This document shows positions 22,784 to 32,112 of a stretch of 36,213 bases of DNA, piece after piece (within the stretch, counting starts at the first letter, position 1; each line of letters begins with the position of its first letter). Below the pieces are notes generated by a model, which searched no databases, was not told the origin of the DNA, and was given only the letters and a program-made list of their open reading frames with translations. This DNA comes from Pontiellaceae bacterium (GTDB taxonomy: Bacteria > Verrucomicrobiota > Kiritimatiellia > Kiritimatiellales > Pontiellaceae): contig JAFGWS010000144.1 in NCBI GenBank assembly GCA_016937035.1, positions 1 to 36,213 on the forward strand, written 5' to 3'. Both the position numbers and the translations under genes were made by a program.

Positions 22784-23162
22784 CGGTTTTATCGTCCTTA
22801 AAAACTTCGGGATTTTCGCGTTCCATTTCGGCAAGGAGCGAGAGAATGTGGTCACCGCTTTCGATTGATTCATCGAGGATAAAGTGGAGACGGGGGGTAT
22901 ATCTCAGCTTAACGCGTTTAACCATGAGGCGGACAATTTCCTGCCGATGGCGGTTCAGGTAGCTGATCATGCGGTTGCGCTCCTCTTCATGCCCGAAGAT
23001 CGAGACAAAGACGTTGGCATCGCGCAAGTCGGGGGCGCACTCAACGCGGGTGACGGTCAGCGCCGCCGCGTCAAAATCCGACATAGAAAAGTTGCGATAC
23101 AGGTCTTCTGCAATTTCGCGTTTCAGCAGTTCATTGACTCTAACTAGACGTGGTGTTCCCAT
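22770..23162 (-). CDS. rbfA: 30S ribosome-binding factor RbfA
   Basis: A KH-fold factor that matures the 30S subunit. Motifs are RLVRVNELLKREIAEDL, VTRVECAPDLRDANVFVSIFG and VKLRYTPRLHFILDESIESGD. Length 130 is normal. ATG 23162 has GAGGAG six bases before it. infB usually lies directly upstream in this operon; here a decayed transposase lies there instead, so the operon has been split at this point. Confidence 0.93.
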   Translation of the reverse strand: MGTPRLVRVNELLKREIAEDLYRNFSMSDFDAAALTVTRVECAPDLRDANVFVSIFGHEEERNRMISYLNRHRQEIVRLMVKRVKLRYTPRLHFILDESIESGDHILSLLAEMERENPEVFKDDKTDESA

Positions 23163-23228
23163 GGAATCTCCTCAAAGCATGCTACTATAGGCAAACTCCT
23201 CAGAAAATCCGCAAAAAATATGATCTAA

Positions 23229-23822
23229 TTGTGCGGTCGAACAGATGCGCCGCGAAGGGGCCAGCTACCTCGTCGGGACGCCGCGGGACGAGTCACCAAG
23301 CTCGAGGACCAGCTCTTTGCCGAGCCCTGGAAAAAAGTGCAGGAGCAAATCGAAGTCAAACTGGTCCGTGACGGAGAAGACCTTCACGTGTTCACACACA
23401 GCGGCGGCCGCTGTGATAAAGAACGCTCCATGCGTCGTCGCAAACTCAAGAAACTCTGGAAACGACGGCATGAAATCCAGAAGATGAAGAATCAGAAGCG
23501 CGATGCACTCCTGCTCAGACTCGGGGCTGCTAAACAGGATGCCGGTAAAGTCTCGGACCTGATAGATATCCAACTTCCCAAACCCCGCGAAGCGGTCACC
23601 TCGGAAACCTTCCGCTTTCGGCTGAACCTCCAAAAAGTGCGCAAAGCCCGGCGAGGAGAAGGCACCTATCTGCTTCGTACCAACCTGAGCGCGGGCAATC
23701 CGGAAGAGCTGTGGAAGCAGTACATCGTGCTGACTGAAGTCGAACAAGCCTTCAAAGAGCTCAAGAACGACCTGGATATCCGTCCGGTCAATCACCAGAA
23801 AGACAAGCGGATCGATGCGTAA
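23229..23822 (+). pseudogene. Transposase remnant (IS4/IS1634-like DDE family)
   Basis: A decayed fragment of a DDE transposase. The first part EQMRREGASYLVGTPR lies in one frame and the continuation VTKLEDQLFAEPWKKVQEQIEVKL in another, so there is a frameshift near 23285. The last part, YLLRTNLSAGNPEELWKQYIVLTEVEQAFKELKNDL, has the conserved late Glu region of IS4-type enzymes. The protein stops at RIDA, where intact relatives continue (from memory, with HIFVAF-type sequence), and there is no N-terminal part. No terminal inverted repeats are visible. It separates rbfA from the next gene. Confidence 0.85.
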
Positions 23823-23834
23823 TGGAAAGGGTTG

Positions 23835-24683
23835 TCAGACAACCCTGCAGCACTGTTCACCCAAGCCGTCCACGCTGATTCGGATCTCATCACCCGCACG
23901 CATTAAAATCTGCGGATCACGTGCCGATCCGATCCCCGGAGGGGTGCCGGTGGAAATTACATCGCCCGGCAGCAGGGTCATGCCCTGCGAGATATATTCA
24001 ATCAGAAACGGCACATCGAACATCATGTCCCGCGTATTGGCCTCCTGTAGAAGCACACCATTATGGCACTGCCGCACATTCAGATTTTTTAAATCTCCGA
24101 TTTCATCCGGGGTCACCAGAAAAGGACCCATCGGGCAGAACGAATCAAATCCCTTCCCGCGGAACCATTGGCCGCCCGAACGCTGAACCGTCCGCTCTGT
24201 GACGTCGTTTAGAATCATATAGCCCGCCACATAATCGAGCGCTTCACCGCGCGCAACCCAACGCGCTTTTCGCCCGATCACCACCGCCAGCTCCGCCTCA
24301 CTGTCCACCTCCCATGCCTCGGGAGGGAGTACTATCGGATCATTTGGGCCGATCACGGCGGTTGTTGCTTTGGAAAATAAAATCGGCTCCGACGGCACGG
24401 AATGACCGAATTCCTTCGCATGAGCAGCATAGTTTGCTCCAACGCAAACAATCTTGGAGGGCCGTGCAATCGGCGAAGCCAATCGGACTCCGTCGGACTC
24501 TACATATTTTGCCGATGGATCGTTCAGCAGCATGTTCAACTGCTCCAGACCGTATCCTCCGAAAAAATGTTCTCCATAGTCCTCAATCTGAAATGCGGTA
24601 GCCCGCACATCCAGAATACGTCCATCGCCCATCCAAATTCCGGGCCGCTCCCTGTCCTGTTCACCGAACCGCACCAGTTTCAT
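23835..24683 (-). CDS. Fumarylacetoacetate hydrolase-family enzyme
   Basis: A metal-dependent C-C hydrolase or decarboxylase of the FAH family. The N-terminal cap (MKLVRFG...IWMGDGRILDVR) and catalytic domain motifs are clear: IVCVGANYAAHAKEFG, SEPILFSKATTAVIGPND, the metal-binding EVDSEAELAVVIG, GYMILNDVTERTVQR, RGKGFDSFCPMGPFLV and LLPGDVISTGTPPGIG. Length is 282. The form resembles the ureidoglycolate lyase and 2,4-diketo-3-deoxy-L-fuconate hydrolase subgroups; substrate cannot be told from sequence and no pathway genes adjoin. A GAGGGAG box precedes ATG 24683. Confidence 0.88.
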   Translation of the reverse strand: MKLVRFGEQDRERPGIWMGDGRILDVRATAFQIEDYGEHFFGGYGLEQLNMLLNDPSAKYVESDGVRLASPIARPSKIVCVGANYAAHAKEFGHSVPSEPILFSKATTAVIGPNDPIVLPPEAWEVDSEAELAVVIGRKARWVARGEALDYVAGYMILNDVTERTVQRSGGQWFRGKGFDSFCPMGPFLVTPDEIGDLKNLNVRQCHNGVLLQEANTRDMMFDVPFLIEYISQGMTLLPGDVISTGTPPGIGSARDPQILMRAGDEIRISVDGLGEQCCRVV

Positions 24684-24742
24684 ATAGAATACTCCCTCGT
24701 TGTAGAGATCTCTTTACTATGAAACTATGGTAGGAGACACCA

Positions 24743-24778
24743 CAAAAAAAAGCGGTCTTCGGAAAATATCGAAGACCT
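24743..24778 (-). terminator. Intrinsic terminator of the TPR-exbBDD operon
   Basis: On the minus strand GGTCTTCG...CGAAGACC (24754-24777) is followed by eight T (24744-24751). It begins 25 bases after the last exbD stop codon. Confidence 0.9.
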
Positions 24779-24802
24779 CTCTTCTGAATATCAACAAACG
24801 TT

Positions 24803-25243
24803 TTACTCGTCCGGCTTGGAAAACGTCAGATTCTTCACGTCCGCTTCTGCGCAGGCATCCATCACATCAACCACACGCGTATGGCGCGTTTTCAGCGTCG
24901 GATTAAGCGTCACAAAGAAATGAACGCCTTGCCCTTCGGCCGTTGCCTTCAGGCTCTTAATCTGATCGACCAACCCCTTAAGATCTTTATCTGCAGGATC
25001 AAAGCTCATCCCGTTATTGATGACTACCGAATCATCCTCGTTGATCCGAAGGCGAGCTTCCATCGGAAGAACATCGGGAGGCGTTTCTTCTGAATCCACC
25101 GGAAGAGCGAAAGGAATATCCCCTTCAGGCTGAATAATTTTCGCTGAAACGATAAAATAGATCAGCAGCAGAAACACCACGTCAATCAGCGGGGAGATCT
25201 GAAGCTCCATTTTTGCATCTTCATATTGGCTGGAAAGATTCAT
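24803..25243 (-). CDS. exbD: ExbD/TolR-family protein (second)
   Basis: Inner-membrane partner of ExbB in a proton-driven energy-transducing motor. One transmembrane helix follows a short cytoplasmic N-terminus (ISPLIDVVFLLLIYFIVSAKI) and contains the conserved Asp that carries the proton path; the rest is a periplasmic TolR-like domain (residues about 60-146). Length is 146. Its ATG overlaps the stop of the upstream exbD by one base (TAATG). Last gene of the operon. Confidence 0.9.
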   Translation of the reverse strand: MNLSSQYEDAKMELQISPLIDVVFLLLIYFIVSAKIIQPEGDIPFALPVDSEETPPDVLPMEARLRINEDDSVVINNGMSFDPADKDLKGLVDQIKSLKATAEGQGVHFFVTLNPTLKTRHTRVVDVMDACAEADVKNLTFSKPDE

Positions 25244-25710
25244 TATTTATTCTCCTCCTTAGCCGCGAAAATCATCTTATACACGCCCATATCAGCACAG
25301 GCCTTCATCACCTTCTGTGTATCTTCAAATTTTACCTCGCCATCCCCGCGCAAAACCACAGTAAACTCTTTATCCTTAGGAGTCCTATTAAGCGCCATTT
25401 CCATGCCTTCTATCATTTCGTCAAAGGTGACCGTCGTATCCGCACTGTCAGGCAGGTAATAATGTCTCTCATTATCCTCATCCTTGGAGATACTGATCAT
25501 AAAGCGTTCTACCTTATCATCTATGCCCTTAACTACCTTTGGGTCGACAGCAATCTTAACCGCCTTCGCATAAGGAACGTCCACCGGCGGTTTATCCGCG
25601 ATAATTTTTGATGCAACAATAAAGAAAATCAGCAAAAGAAAAACCATGTCGATCATGGGCGACATATCAATTTCGACTTCTTCATCGGCTTCTTTTGAAT
25701 GGAGATTCAT
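25243..25710 (-). CDS. exbD: ExbD/TolR-family protein (first)
   Basis: A 155-residue ExbD with the same layout as its neighbour: cytoplasmic acidic start, helix MSPMIDMVFLLLIFFIVASKI with the conserved Asp, and a periplasmic domain ending MKACADMGVYKMIFA. The periplasmic part differs clearly from the second ExbD, so the two could form a hetero-dimer or serve different partners. It lies 53 bases after exbB; that gap holds a small GGAG...CTCC hairpin. Confidence 0.9.
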   Translation of the reverse strand: MNLHSKEADEEVEIDMSPMIDMVFLLLIFFIVASKIIADKPPVDVPYAKAVKIAVDPKVVKGIDDKVERFMISISKDEDNERHYYLPDSADTTVTFDEMIEGMEMALNRTPKDKEFTVVLRGDGEVKFEDTQKVMKACADMGVYKMIFAAKEENK

Positions 25711-25763
25711 AAATCTTCTCCTTGTATAACCTACACACCTTCGGAGCCAAGCTCCTCCGGTTG

Positions 25764-26549
25764 TTATTTATGATCCATCTTTTCCAGCTCTTCGAGAGTC
25801 AGGTAGCTGGCCGGCATCTTACCGCTTTCAAGCGCATCAAAAAGAAAACCCACATTTCTCCCCAAAGTAGCCAGCGTCTTCTGGAATCCTTTTTTAAAGA
25901 AGAAGAAGAAAAACATAGCCGGAATCGCAATAATCAGACCCGTTGCCGTAGTAATCAGCGCCTCACCAATGTTGGCTGCGAGTCTCGCCGGGTCGGCAGA
26001 CCCCGTCGTACCCATATTGTTAAAGGCCTTAATCATACCGGAAACCGTACCCAACAGTCCCAACATAGGCGCACTTGCACCGACAATGGAGAGATAATCA
26101 ATCGGTTTCATCAGTTTCGAAAGCTGTTCCAACGAGGCTTCCTCAACCGATTCCTTTACTTTATCGAAATCGTATTGACCCGAAACATCGAGGCAACGTT
26201 CCAAACCGGCACCGAAGACATTGGTAAACATAGAGGTATGTTGACGGCAGTAAATCAAAGAGGTCTTAATCTTATCATGCAGCATGTTATCAATCAGCTC
26301 CGGCATCATTTCAGTGTGCAGCAGCGACTTTGGACGTAGTGCAATAAAGTTTTGTATAATCAACGCCACCATAAAGAAGGAGAAGCCACCGAGCGGCCAC
26401 ATGGCCCATCCCCCTGTTTTAATCATGCCCCAAAGTGTAAGTTGGCTTTCCACTTCCTGCTCAGCACCCGCCGCCGCCGTAGCGGCCTCTTGAGCAAACA
26501 CTCCACCCGCCATCAACAACAGCGCAAAAACCAAGATTCGTTTCTTCAT
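25764..26549 (-). CDS. exbB: MotA/TolQ/ExbB proton channel protein
   Basis: Inner-membrane stator-like component that, with ExbD, couples the proton gradient to work in the periplasm. A signal-like N-terminus (MKKRILVFALLLMAGGVFAQ) precedes the first helix (WAMWPLGGFSFFMVALII), as in many PVC and Bacteroidetes ExbB proteins. The ExbB core lies at residues about 145-235: IVGASAPMLGLLGTVSGMIKAF and ANIGEALITTATGLIIAIPAMFFFFFF. Length is 261. GGAGG precedes ATG 26549 by about nine bases. Confidence 0.93.
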   Translation of the reverse strand: MKKRILVFALLLMAGGVFAQEAATAAAGAEQEVESQLTLWGMIKTGGWAMWPLGGFSFFMVALIIQNFIALRPKSLLHTEMMPELIDNMLHDKIKTSLIYCRQHTSMFTNVFGAGLERCLDVSGQYDFDKVKESVEEASLEQLSKLMKPIDYLSIVGASAPMLGLLGTVSGMIKAFNNMGTTGSADPARLAANIGEALITTATGLIIAIPAMFFFFFFKKGFQKTLATLGRNVGFLFDALESGKMPASYLTLEELEKMDHK

Positions 26550-26639
26550 TTACAGTTTCCTCCGTTTTCTTATTCAGAATGATTTTCCCTCTCAGGCACA
26601 GCACTCCGACTCGCCTGCAAATCCCCAATTTAACTCAAC

Positions 26640-27626
26640 TTATTCCTGCGAGTCGCTCTCTTCCGAAGCTTCTTCCGCAGCCTCTTCCGTAGCCTCTTCC
26701 GTAGCCTCCTCAGCATCTCCTTCTACTCTTGCTAATTCCTTTTCCAGAGTCGCGGCTCTGGCCTGTTCTTCTGCAAGCATTTGAGCCTTCTCCAAAATCC
26801 ACTGTTCCTGCAGCTGTTTCGCCTCTCCGGCACAACTGGAATCCACATGAATATGTTCTACCTGCCGGGCCGTAGAAATCGCTGAATCCATATACGGCTC
26901 CACCTCATCATCCGCCCACAAACGGTATGAAACCGCGTTGAGAAGTTCGGCCTGCGGAACCCAGTCCAGATCGTTAGCATACTGTACCAGCAAATCCGCA
27001 ACACTCCAGATCGATGCCTTATACTCCCCTTTTTTCTGCTGAATGCAGGCGGTGAGGTATAACTTGGCCGGAGGTGTAACCACCTCTTCCAACCGTTTTT
27101 CCGCTTCTTTAATCTGATCTTGCATAAGGGCAATTCGAATTAACATGGCACGGCCCTTATCCGCCGCAAGATCATCCTCTTCATTTTGTGCAAAACCTTC
27201 ACCCGCCGCGGCGGCCTGCTCATAGTTTCCGACTTCAAAATAGGACTCCATCAGCATTAAAAATACTTTTTTGTAATTATTGTTTATGCTCATGAACTGC
27301 CAATATTGATCCGTCTTCGAATTAAGCCCCTGATCAATACTCTGAATCATTCCTGCATAATCGGCCGTGCTGAAGAGATTGATCAACATTTCCCCATCCA
27401 GTTTTGATAAAAACTGAAGATAAAAGATTTTATCGACAGGGCCAGATCGGTTTGCGGAGCTTCTGTTCGCCTGGAATATGACATTCCCGTCCTCGACTTT
27501 CTGTAGAAATACATCAGCCGTATTCCCTCCCACAATCGTCATTCTCGCGGGAACCCCCGACTGCTGAGCGCCGGCCGACGCTACGAACGCGGCCAAAAGC
27601 AATACAATGGATACTACTCTTCTCAT
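26640..27626 (-). CDS. Periplasmic TPR-like protein, acidic tail
   Basis: A secreted protein (signal peptide MRRVVSIVLLLAAFVASAGAQ) of 328 residues. Residues about 90-240 are helical pairs of TPR type (ESYFEVGNYEQAAAAGEGFA, YLTACIQQKKGEYKASIWSVADLL). The C-terminus is a coiled-coil-like helix followed by a Glu/Ala/Thr tail (EEATEEATEEAAEEASEE) made by 12-bp DNA repeats. No exact family recognised. The start overlaps the stop of the larger TPR gene (ATGA), and exbB follows after 90 bases, so it probably works with the motor. Confidence 0.75.
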   Translation of the reverse strand: MRRVVSIVLLLAAFVASAGAQQSGVPARMTIVGGNTADVFLQKVEDGNVIFQANRSSANRSGPVDKIFYLQFLSKLDGEMLINLFSTADYAGMIQSIDQGLNSKTDQYWQFMSINNNYKKVFLMLMESYFEVGNYEQAAAAGEGFAQNEEDDLAADKGRAMLIRIALMQDQIKEAEKRLEEVVTPPAKLYLTACIQQKKGEYKASIWSVADLLVQYANDLDWVPQAELLNAVSYRLWADDEVEPYMDSAISTARQVEHIHVDSSCAGEAKQLQEQWILEKAQMLAEEQARAATLEKELARVEGDAEEATEEATEEAAEEASEESDSQE

Positions 27627-30600
27627 TCGTCATCCTTCGTTTGAATCTTTGCACCCTCTTCCGATTCCATTGAAGCATCAATTTTTACAACGATATTTGT
27701 TTTAACACCGCTGTCAATCAGCTGAATAAAGTCTACGTCTGAAACACTCAAAAACTCTCTGGCCTGAGCAATCAGATCCGCATTTTCCGGTATATTCACA
27801 TACCGATCCGCGATCATCTGCTGCAGCGTCTGTTTACGACCGCCCTCATAAGCCTGTCTGTCGCTGTAATCTACCGAGGGCTGTTTAGACAGTTTATCCA
27901 GACAGCGGACCGCCGCCAAGTAACTCTGCCCCGACAAGCGATTATCAACCCCTTTGTATTGGAAATATACGCGCTGATAATAATTGTAAGCCGCCCGGAG
28001 GTTTCCCTGACTCTCTTCCAATTCACCGAGCTTATAAATTGCATTGACCGTCGGCTTACCCCGCCAGTCGGGAACACCGAGCACCTCCAAAAATACTTTG
28101 CGAGCATCGGCAATATCGCCCTGAGCAAGACGAATCTCACCCCATAATAACTGCGACCAAGCGACTTCCTTCATCGTCCCGAAAATATATTGCGCTTCTA
28201 AGACGGTTTGGAGAGCCTCATCGAACTTACCTTCCGCAAACAGCCCGACGGCACGCAGCTGGAGTGCAGAATTAATATAGGGTGACTCACTAAACGTTTT
28301 TTCATACAGCTCCAGAATATCTTCGGCTTTTGAATAGTTCTGCATTTTAAGAGCGGCCTTACAAATCAGATCCAATACCGGCGGAGGTGAAAAACTCAAA
28401 TCATCAAGCTCATTCAGCAAATCCATCCCCAACTGATCTTCCGTGCCGTTAAACAGCGCTAATGCCACACGCAGGCGCAACTTCATGGTCGGGCTGTCCG
28501 TCTCCTCCAGCACCTGCTGAAGTTCCTGTTTGAGGGACACTCTTTGAGCATCGCTAAGACGGTTGGAGAGCTTGACCATTTCCGGGATGATTTGGTCTAT
28601 GCCTTCCTGAGGAAGGAGTCCGCCATATTTAATAATGGCATCCTTATAGTATGCGACAGCCTCGTCGTATTTCTGCTCTTCCATTTTCACGCGGCCAAGC
28701 CAAAGGGTCGCCTTCGCGAAATCAGGATCCCTGCTTCCCCAGCTATTCAGATAGTCTTCTACCATCGCGACGATATGAGAATTGCCGTATGTCAGGCTGT
28801 CCTTCTTGAAAATCTCACACGCGGCAAAAACGCCATAGGAGGCCTGGGCCTCACGCTGGGCATATAGATATGCGTTGGTGTAGTCCAGAACGGCCAAGTC
28901 TAGATATTTGTCGCCCCATGAACCATAAATATCCCCGCGCATATTGCAGGCGTCTGAATAGACCACGGATTCGGCACCAAACTGATCGATCACATAGGAA
29001 AAGCGCTTAACGGCATTGGTAAGATCATCCATCCCAAAGAGAGCAACTCCGCCTTGATGATATGCCTGACTCAGCATGGAACCGCCCGGATACTCCAGGG
29101 TGTAGCGGTCGAAACAGTCATAAGCCTTCTTATGATCGTCCAGACACAGATAAGAAAAACCAGCCCAGTAGAGTGCATCCGGAGCCTTGTCGCACCCAAC
29201 ATACTCATCAATAACCATTTCAAAATCATTCACCGCGTTGCTGTACTGCTGCGACATCAGCTCGCTGACACCCTGCATGAAAAGGAGCTCCGAGTCATAC
29301 TTCCGGACATCATCAGCATACGAAACTTCAAATGCATCAAGGTAAGGACGCAGCTTGATCAGCTCACGCCATTCATCCCGCTCCTGATAGAAGCCCGTGA
29401 GGAGATAGGCAACATATCGAGGAAAAATTCCTTTTTTATGCTCGCCCAGAAAATCAAAAGCCCGGGCACGAGCATCGTCCCCTTCTTCCAGCTCTTTTGA
29501 GAGCAGTTCAATGGCGTCATAGATCGCACGCTGCCCCACGTCGCCGTCGGGATCCGCCTTATAAACCACATCATAAAACCGTACGGCCTCCCAGTAACGA
29601 TTTACACTTCTATAGAGTATGGCCATCTCGAGATTGACAAAATTTTCGTATGGAGGAATTTGGCTCTCGTCCTTGAGCAGTCCAACGAGCTCTTCAATCG
29701 TTCTGATTTCAATGGGAACATCAAAGCCCAAATCGTCGACATCCGCATCGTCCTCAACAGGCTCGTCACTCATACTGATCGAACCCGAAGAGATAACCCT
29801 TCTCCGCTCTTCTTGCTGTTCTTCCTCTTCCTCACCGCCGCCGAAAATCAGCTTTTCATCCTCGGTCAGCGGTTGCCCGAGCAGAGGAGGCAAACCCGCA
29901 TCAATCCGCATCTTCTTGAGCGTCTCCTCCTGATACTCAATCAGTTCATCCCGCGGAACAATCATACGGTAAAGCGGAAGCGCACTGTCATACTCCCCGA
30001 TTGTAGTCAGCTCATCCGCAACATTAAGCAGGGCCATATTAACGCGAATATCGTAACGGACATCTGAACGGTACAGCACCGGAACCCATCCGATGATACG
30101 CTCATAATCTTCAAGCCCCAGCAGTGCCTCGATCATCCGTGTGATCGAAAGGCCTTTCTGAAGGTCATCCTTCGACCGGTTGATTACATACTCAAAGGGA
30201 GCAAGGCACTCTCTATATTTTTCAATTTCAAAGTAAGACTGACCCAGTTTAAATCTAAGCTCAATATGCTCCTCGGGGGTAAACGGCAGATCGGCCTCTT
30301 CTTCATCCATCCCCTCATCATCGGCAAACTCACCCTCACGAGCCTCCTCGGTATTTCCGACGCGTTTAATAATGTCCGGATTTTCGTCATACTCAATGGC
30401 CTCCACTACCGTAGCGGCGCACTTTTCATATTGCTCCGTCTCAAAGTAGCAGACGATCATCATCTTATATGCCGCGCGCTTGTGCGAAGCAAAAAGGTCA
30501 TCGACATAGGCCCGCAGTACATCGGCGGCCGCACTCTTGTCATTCAGCTCATAAAAGAGAATTCTGGCCATGCGGTAACGCACGTCCTGCCGCACCTGAA

Positions 30601-30943
30601 TCACAGTATCCCGGGTTGATACCTTAGTTATATCGAGATATTCGTTAAACCCGTCGATGGCTTCCTCATAATCCCTCGTCTCAAGTGCATCAATGCCCCT
30701 GTTGATCGCCTCATTGGGATCGCGGTTATCCTCTCTTTCCCTCGACCGATTCCCACCTCCGCCGCCAAAACCGCCAAAATCGCCGTCGTCAAAATCTCTA
30801 TCTTCGAAATCTCCGTCGTCAAAATCCCCAAAGTCTCCACTGTCCCGTTGGGCATGGCATTCCAAAGGAAGTCCAAACATAGCAAAGGCAAGGAAAAAGC
30901 CAGCCCCCGCAATCAAAAATCGGATAGGTCTTTTTGTCAACAT
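27623..30943 (-). CDS. Giant periplasmic TPR-repeat protein, first gene of the exbBDD operon
   Basis: A protein of about 1106 residues with a signal peptide ending ECHAQ. Next is a low-complexity Asp/Phe/Gly region (GDFDDGDF-type pentapeptides, then GGFGGGGG). The rest is tetratricopeptide repeats, for example YEEAIDGFNEYLDI, QYSNAVNDFEMVIDEY, YDEAVAYYKDAIIKYGG and KAEDILELYEKTFSESPYI. It resembles YbgF/BamD-like and other outer-membrane scaffolds in type only. Start choice is uncertain: ATG 30943 is used, but TTG 30949 lies closer to the GGGGG box. The gene order TPR-TPR-exbB-exbD-exbD implies an energised envelope complex. Confidence 0.85.
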   Translation of the reverse strand: MLTKRPIRFLIAGAGFFLAFAMFGLPLECHAQRDSGDFGDFDDGDFEDRDFDDGDFGGFGGGGGNRSREREDNRDPNEAINRGIDALETRDYEEAIDGFNEYLDITKVSTRDTVIQVRQDVRYRMARILFYELNDKSAAADVLRAYVDDLFASHKRAAYKMMIVCYFETEQYEKCAATVVEAIEYDENPDIIKRVGNTEEAREGEFADDEGMDEEEADLPFTPEEHIELRFKLGQSYFEIEKYRECLAPFEYVINRSKDDLQKGLSITRMIEALLGLEDYERIIGWVPVLYRSDVRYDIRVNMALLNVADELTTIGEYDSALPLYRMIVPRDELIEYQEETLKKMRIDAGLPPLLGQPLTEDEKLIFGGGEEEEEQQEERRRVISSGSISMSDEPVEDDADVDDLGFDVPIEIRTIEELVGLLKDESQIPPYENFVNLEMAILYRSVNRYWEAVRFYDVVYKADPDGDVGQRAIYDAIELLSKELEEGDDARARAFDFLGEHKKGIFPRYVAYLLTGFYQERDEWRELIKLRPYLDAFEVSYADDVRKYDSELLFMQGVSELMSQQYSNAVNDFEMVIDEYVGCDKAPDALYWAGFSYLCLDDHKKAYDCFDRYTLEYPGGSMLSQAYHQGGVALFGMDDLTNAVKRFSYVIDQFGAESVVYSDACNMRGDIYGSWGDKYLDLAVLDYTNAYLYAQREAQASYGVFAACEIFKKDSLTYGNSHIVAMVEDYLNSWGSRDPDFAKATLWLGRVKMEEQKYDEAVAYYKDAIIKYGGLLPQEGIDQIIPEMVKLSNRLSDAQRVSLKQELQQVLEETDSPTMKLRLRVALALFNGTEDQLGMDLLNELDDLSFSPPPVLDLICKAALKMQNYSKAEDILELYEKTFSESPYINSALQLRAVGLFAEGKFDEALQTVLEAQYIFGTMKEVAWSQLLWGEIRLAQGDIADARKVFLEVLGVPDWRGKPTVNAIYKLGELEESQGNLRAAYNYYQRVYFQYKGVDNRLSGQSYLAAVRCLDKLSKQPSVDYSDRQAYEGGRKQTLQQMIADRYVNIPENADLIAQAREFLSVSDVDFIQLIDSGVKTNIVVKIDASMESEEGAKIQTKDDE

Positions 30944-30949
30944 GTTCAA

Positions 30950-31371
30950 TAAATCCCCCTACAATATGGCACGGTCATTCGCAAGTTTGCCCAAAACCAC
31001 ATTGCCGTCAATCTCTAAGTGCGAAACCCGTACCGCAATTACAATCCGCTCCAACACATATTGGACGATTTAAAACAGCCCGTTTACTCACTACGGCACA
31101 AACCACTCAATTGTCAGCCGATATTGGTAACGCATTATTGGCCGCATTGGAAGTTCCAATTATCCGAAAAAAACAGCGAGCCTCCGGATGAACGAAAACC
31201 AAAGAACCCAAGGCTTCCGAAAAGCCTCCGCCGGATCCGTTAACACCGCCGTTCTCAATAAATGATTTCAGCTGAACCAGTGCCCGAAAACTGCAGTTAA
31301 GCGCAGAACAACAACCATTTCCCGCATAAAGGACTGTATCAACACACTCCATCTATGGATAGTATTTGCCC
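30950..31371. other. Divergent intergenic region without a supported gene
   Basis: It separates the TPR operon (leftwards) from trmO (rightwards) and must hold both promoters, but I cannot name convincing boxes. A perfect TGGCACG -24-like heptamer at 30967 is followed by GC one base too far for sigma-54. Short ORFs on both strands here lack any family resemblance. Confidence 0.4.
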
Positions 31372-32079
31372 ATGGATCCTTATCTCAAAATGAAACCGAT
31401 CGGACGCATCCACTCCTGCTACGGCGAAAAGTTCGGCATTCCGCGCCAACCCGGATTGGTCCCCAGTGCCACCGCCACGCTTGAACTTCTCCCGCCCTGC
31501 AACACCGTGGAGGCAGTACGCGGTCTGAGCGGATTTTCCCACCTCTGGATTATCTTTCTGTTTCACCAAACGACCCGTGATCAATGGAAAGCCACCGTAC
31601 GACCACCGCGTCTGGGCGGAAACGAGCGCATCGGTGTCTTTGCTTCCCGCTCCAATTTTCGCCCCAATCCAATCGGACTCTCCGTTGTAAAACTATTGGG
31701 CATTAACGGAACCACGATGGAGCTGAGCGGCGGCGATTTTCTCGACGGCACCCCCGTCCTCGATATCAAACCCTACATTCCCTACGCCGACGCCGTTCCC
31801 CATGCAGAAGCGGCTTTCGCCGCTGCCGCGCCCGCGCCCGTTAATCAAATCCGCTTTACAGCAACGGCGGAGCAGGCACTTCAGAACCTTGAAACGGAAA
31901 AGCGCCCCGCCCTTCGGCAACTCATCTGCGAGACGCTGGCATATAACCCGCAGCCCGCTTACCAAACGACTCAACCCGAGCGCATTTTCGGCACCCGTCT
32001 TTTCGATCTGGAAATCCGCTGGAAGCAGGAAGACAAGGTCGTCACCGTTATTGAAATTTGCACATCGGACTGCAGCTAA
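31372..32079 (+). CDS. trmO: tRNA (N6-threonylcarbamoyladenosine(37)-N6)-methyltransferase TrmO
   Basis: TrmO (YaeB/TsaA) N6-methylates t6A37 in threonine tRNAs, using SAM. Family motifs are PIGRIHSCYGEKFGIPRQPG, LSGFSHLWIIFLFHQT, RPPRLGGNERIGVFASRSNF, RPNPIGLSVVKL and LDGTPVLDIKPYIPYADAV. The C-terminal third contains the usual RIFGTRLFDLEIRW. Length 235 is typical. ATG 31372 is used; the in-frame TTG two codons earlier adds nothing. It converges on pheA. Confidence 0.93.
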   Translation: MDPYLKMKPIGRIHSCYGEKFGIPRQPGLVPSATATLELLPPCNTVEAVRGLSGFSHLWIIFLFHQTTRDQWKATVRPPRLGGNERIGVFASRSNFRPNPIGLSVVKLLGINGTTMELSGGDFLDGTPVLDIKPYIPYADAVPHAEAAFAAAAPAPVNQIRFTATAEQALQNLETEKRPALRQLICETLAYNPQPAYQTTQPERIFGTRLFDLEIRWKQEDKVVTVIEICTSDCS

Positions 32080-32112
32080 CCCATTCGCCCTGCCTCCAGC
32101 AGAGCAATTTGC

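Noticed and set aside
30967..30983. Sigma-54 promoter TGGCACG upstream of trmO
   Set aside because: The -12 GC lies one base too far from the -24 GG for the strict sigma-54 spacing, and no gene starts nearby on that strand.
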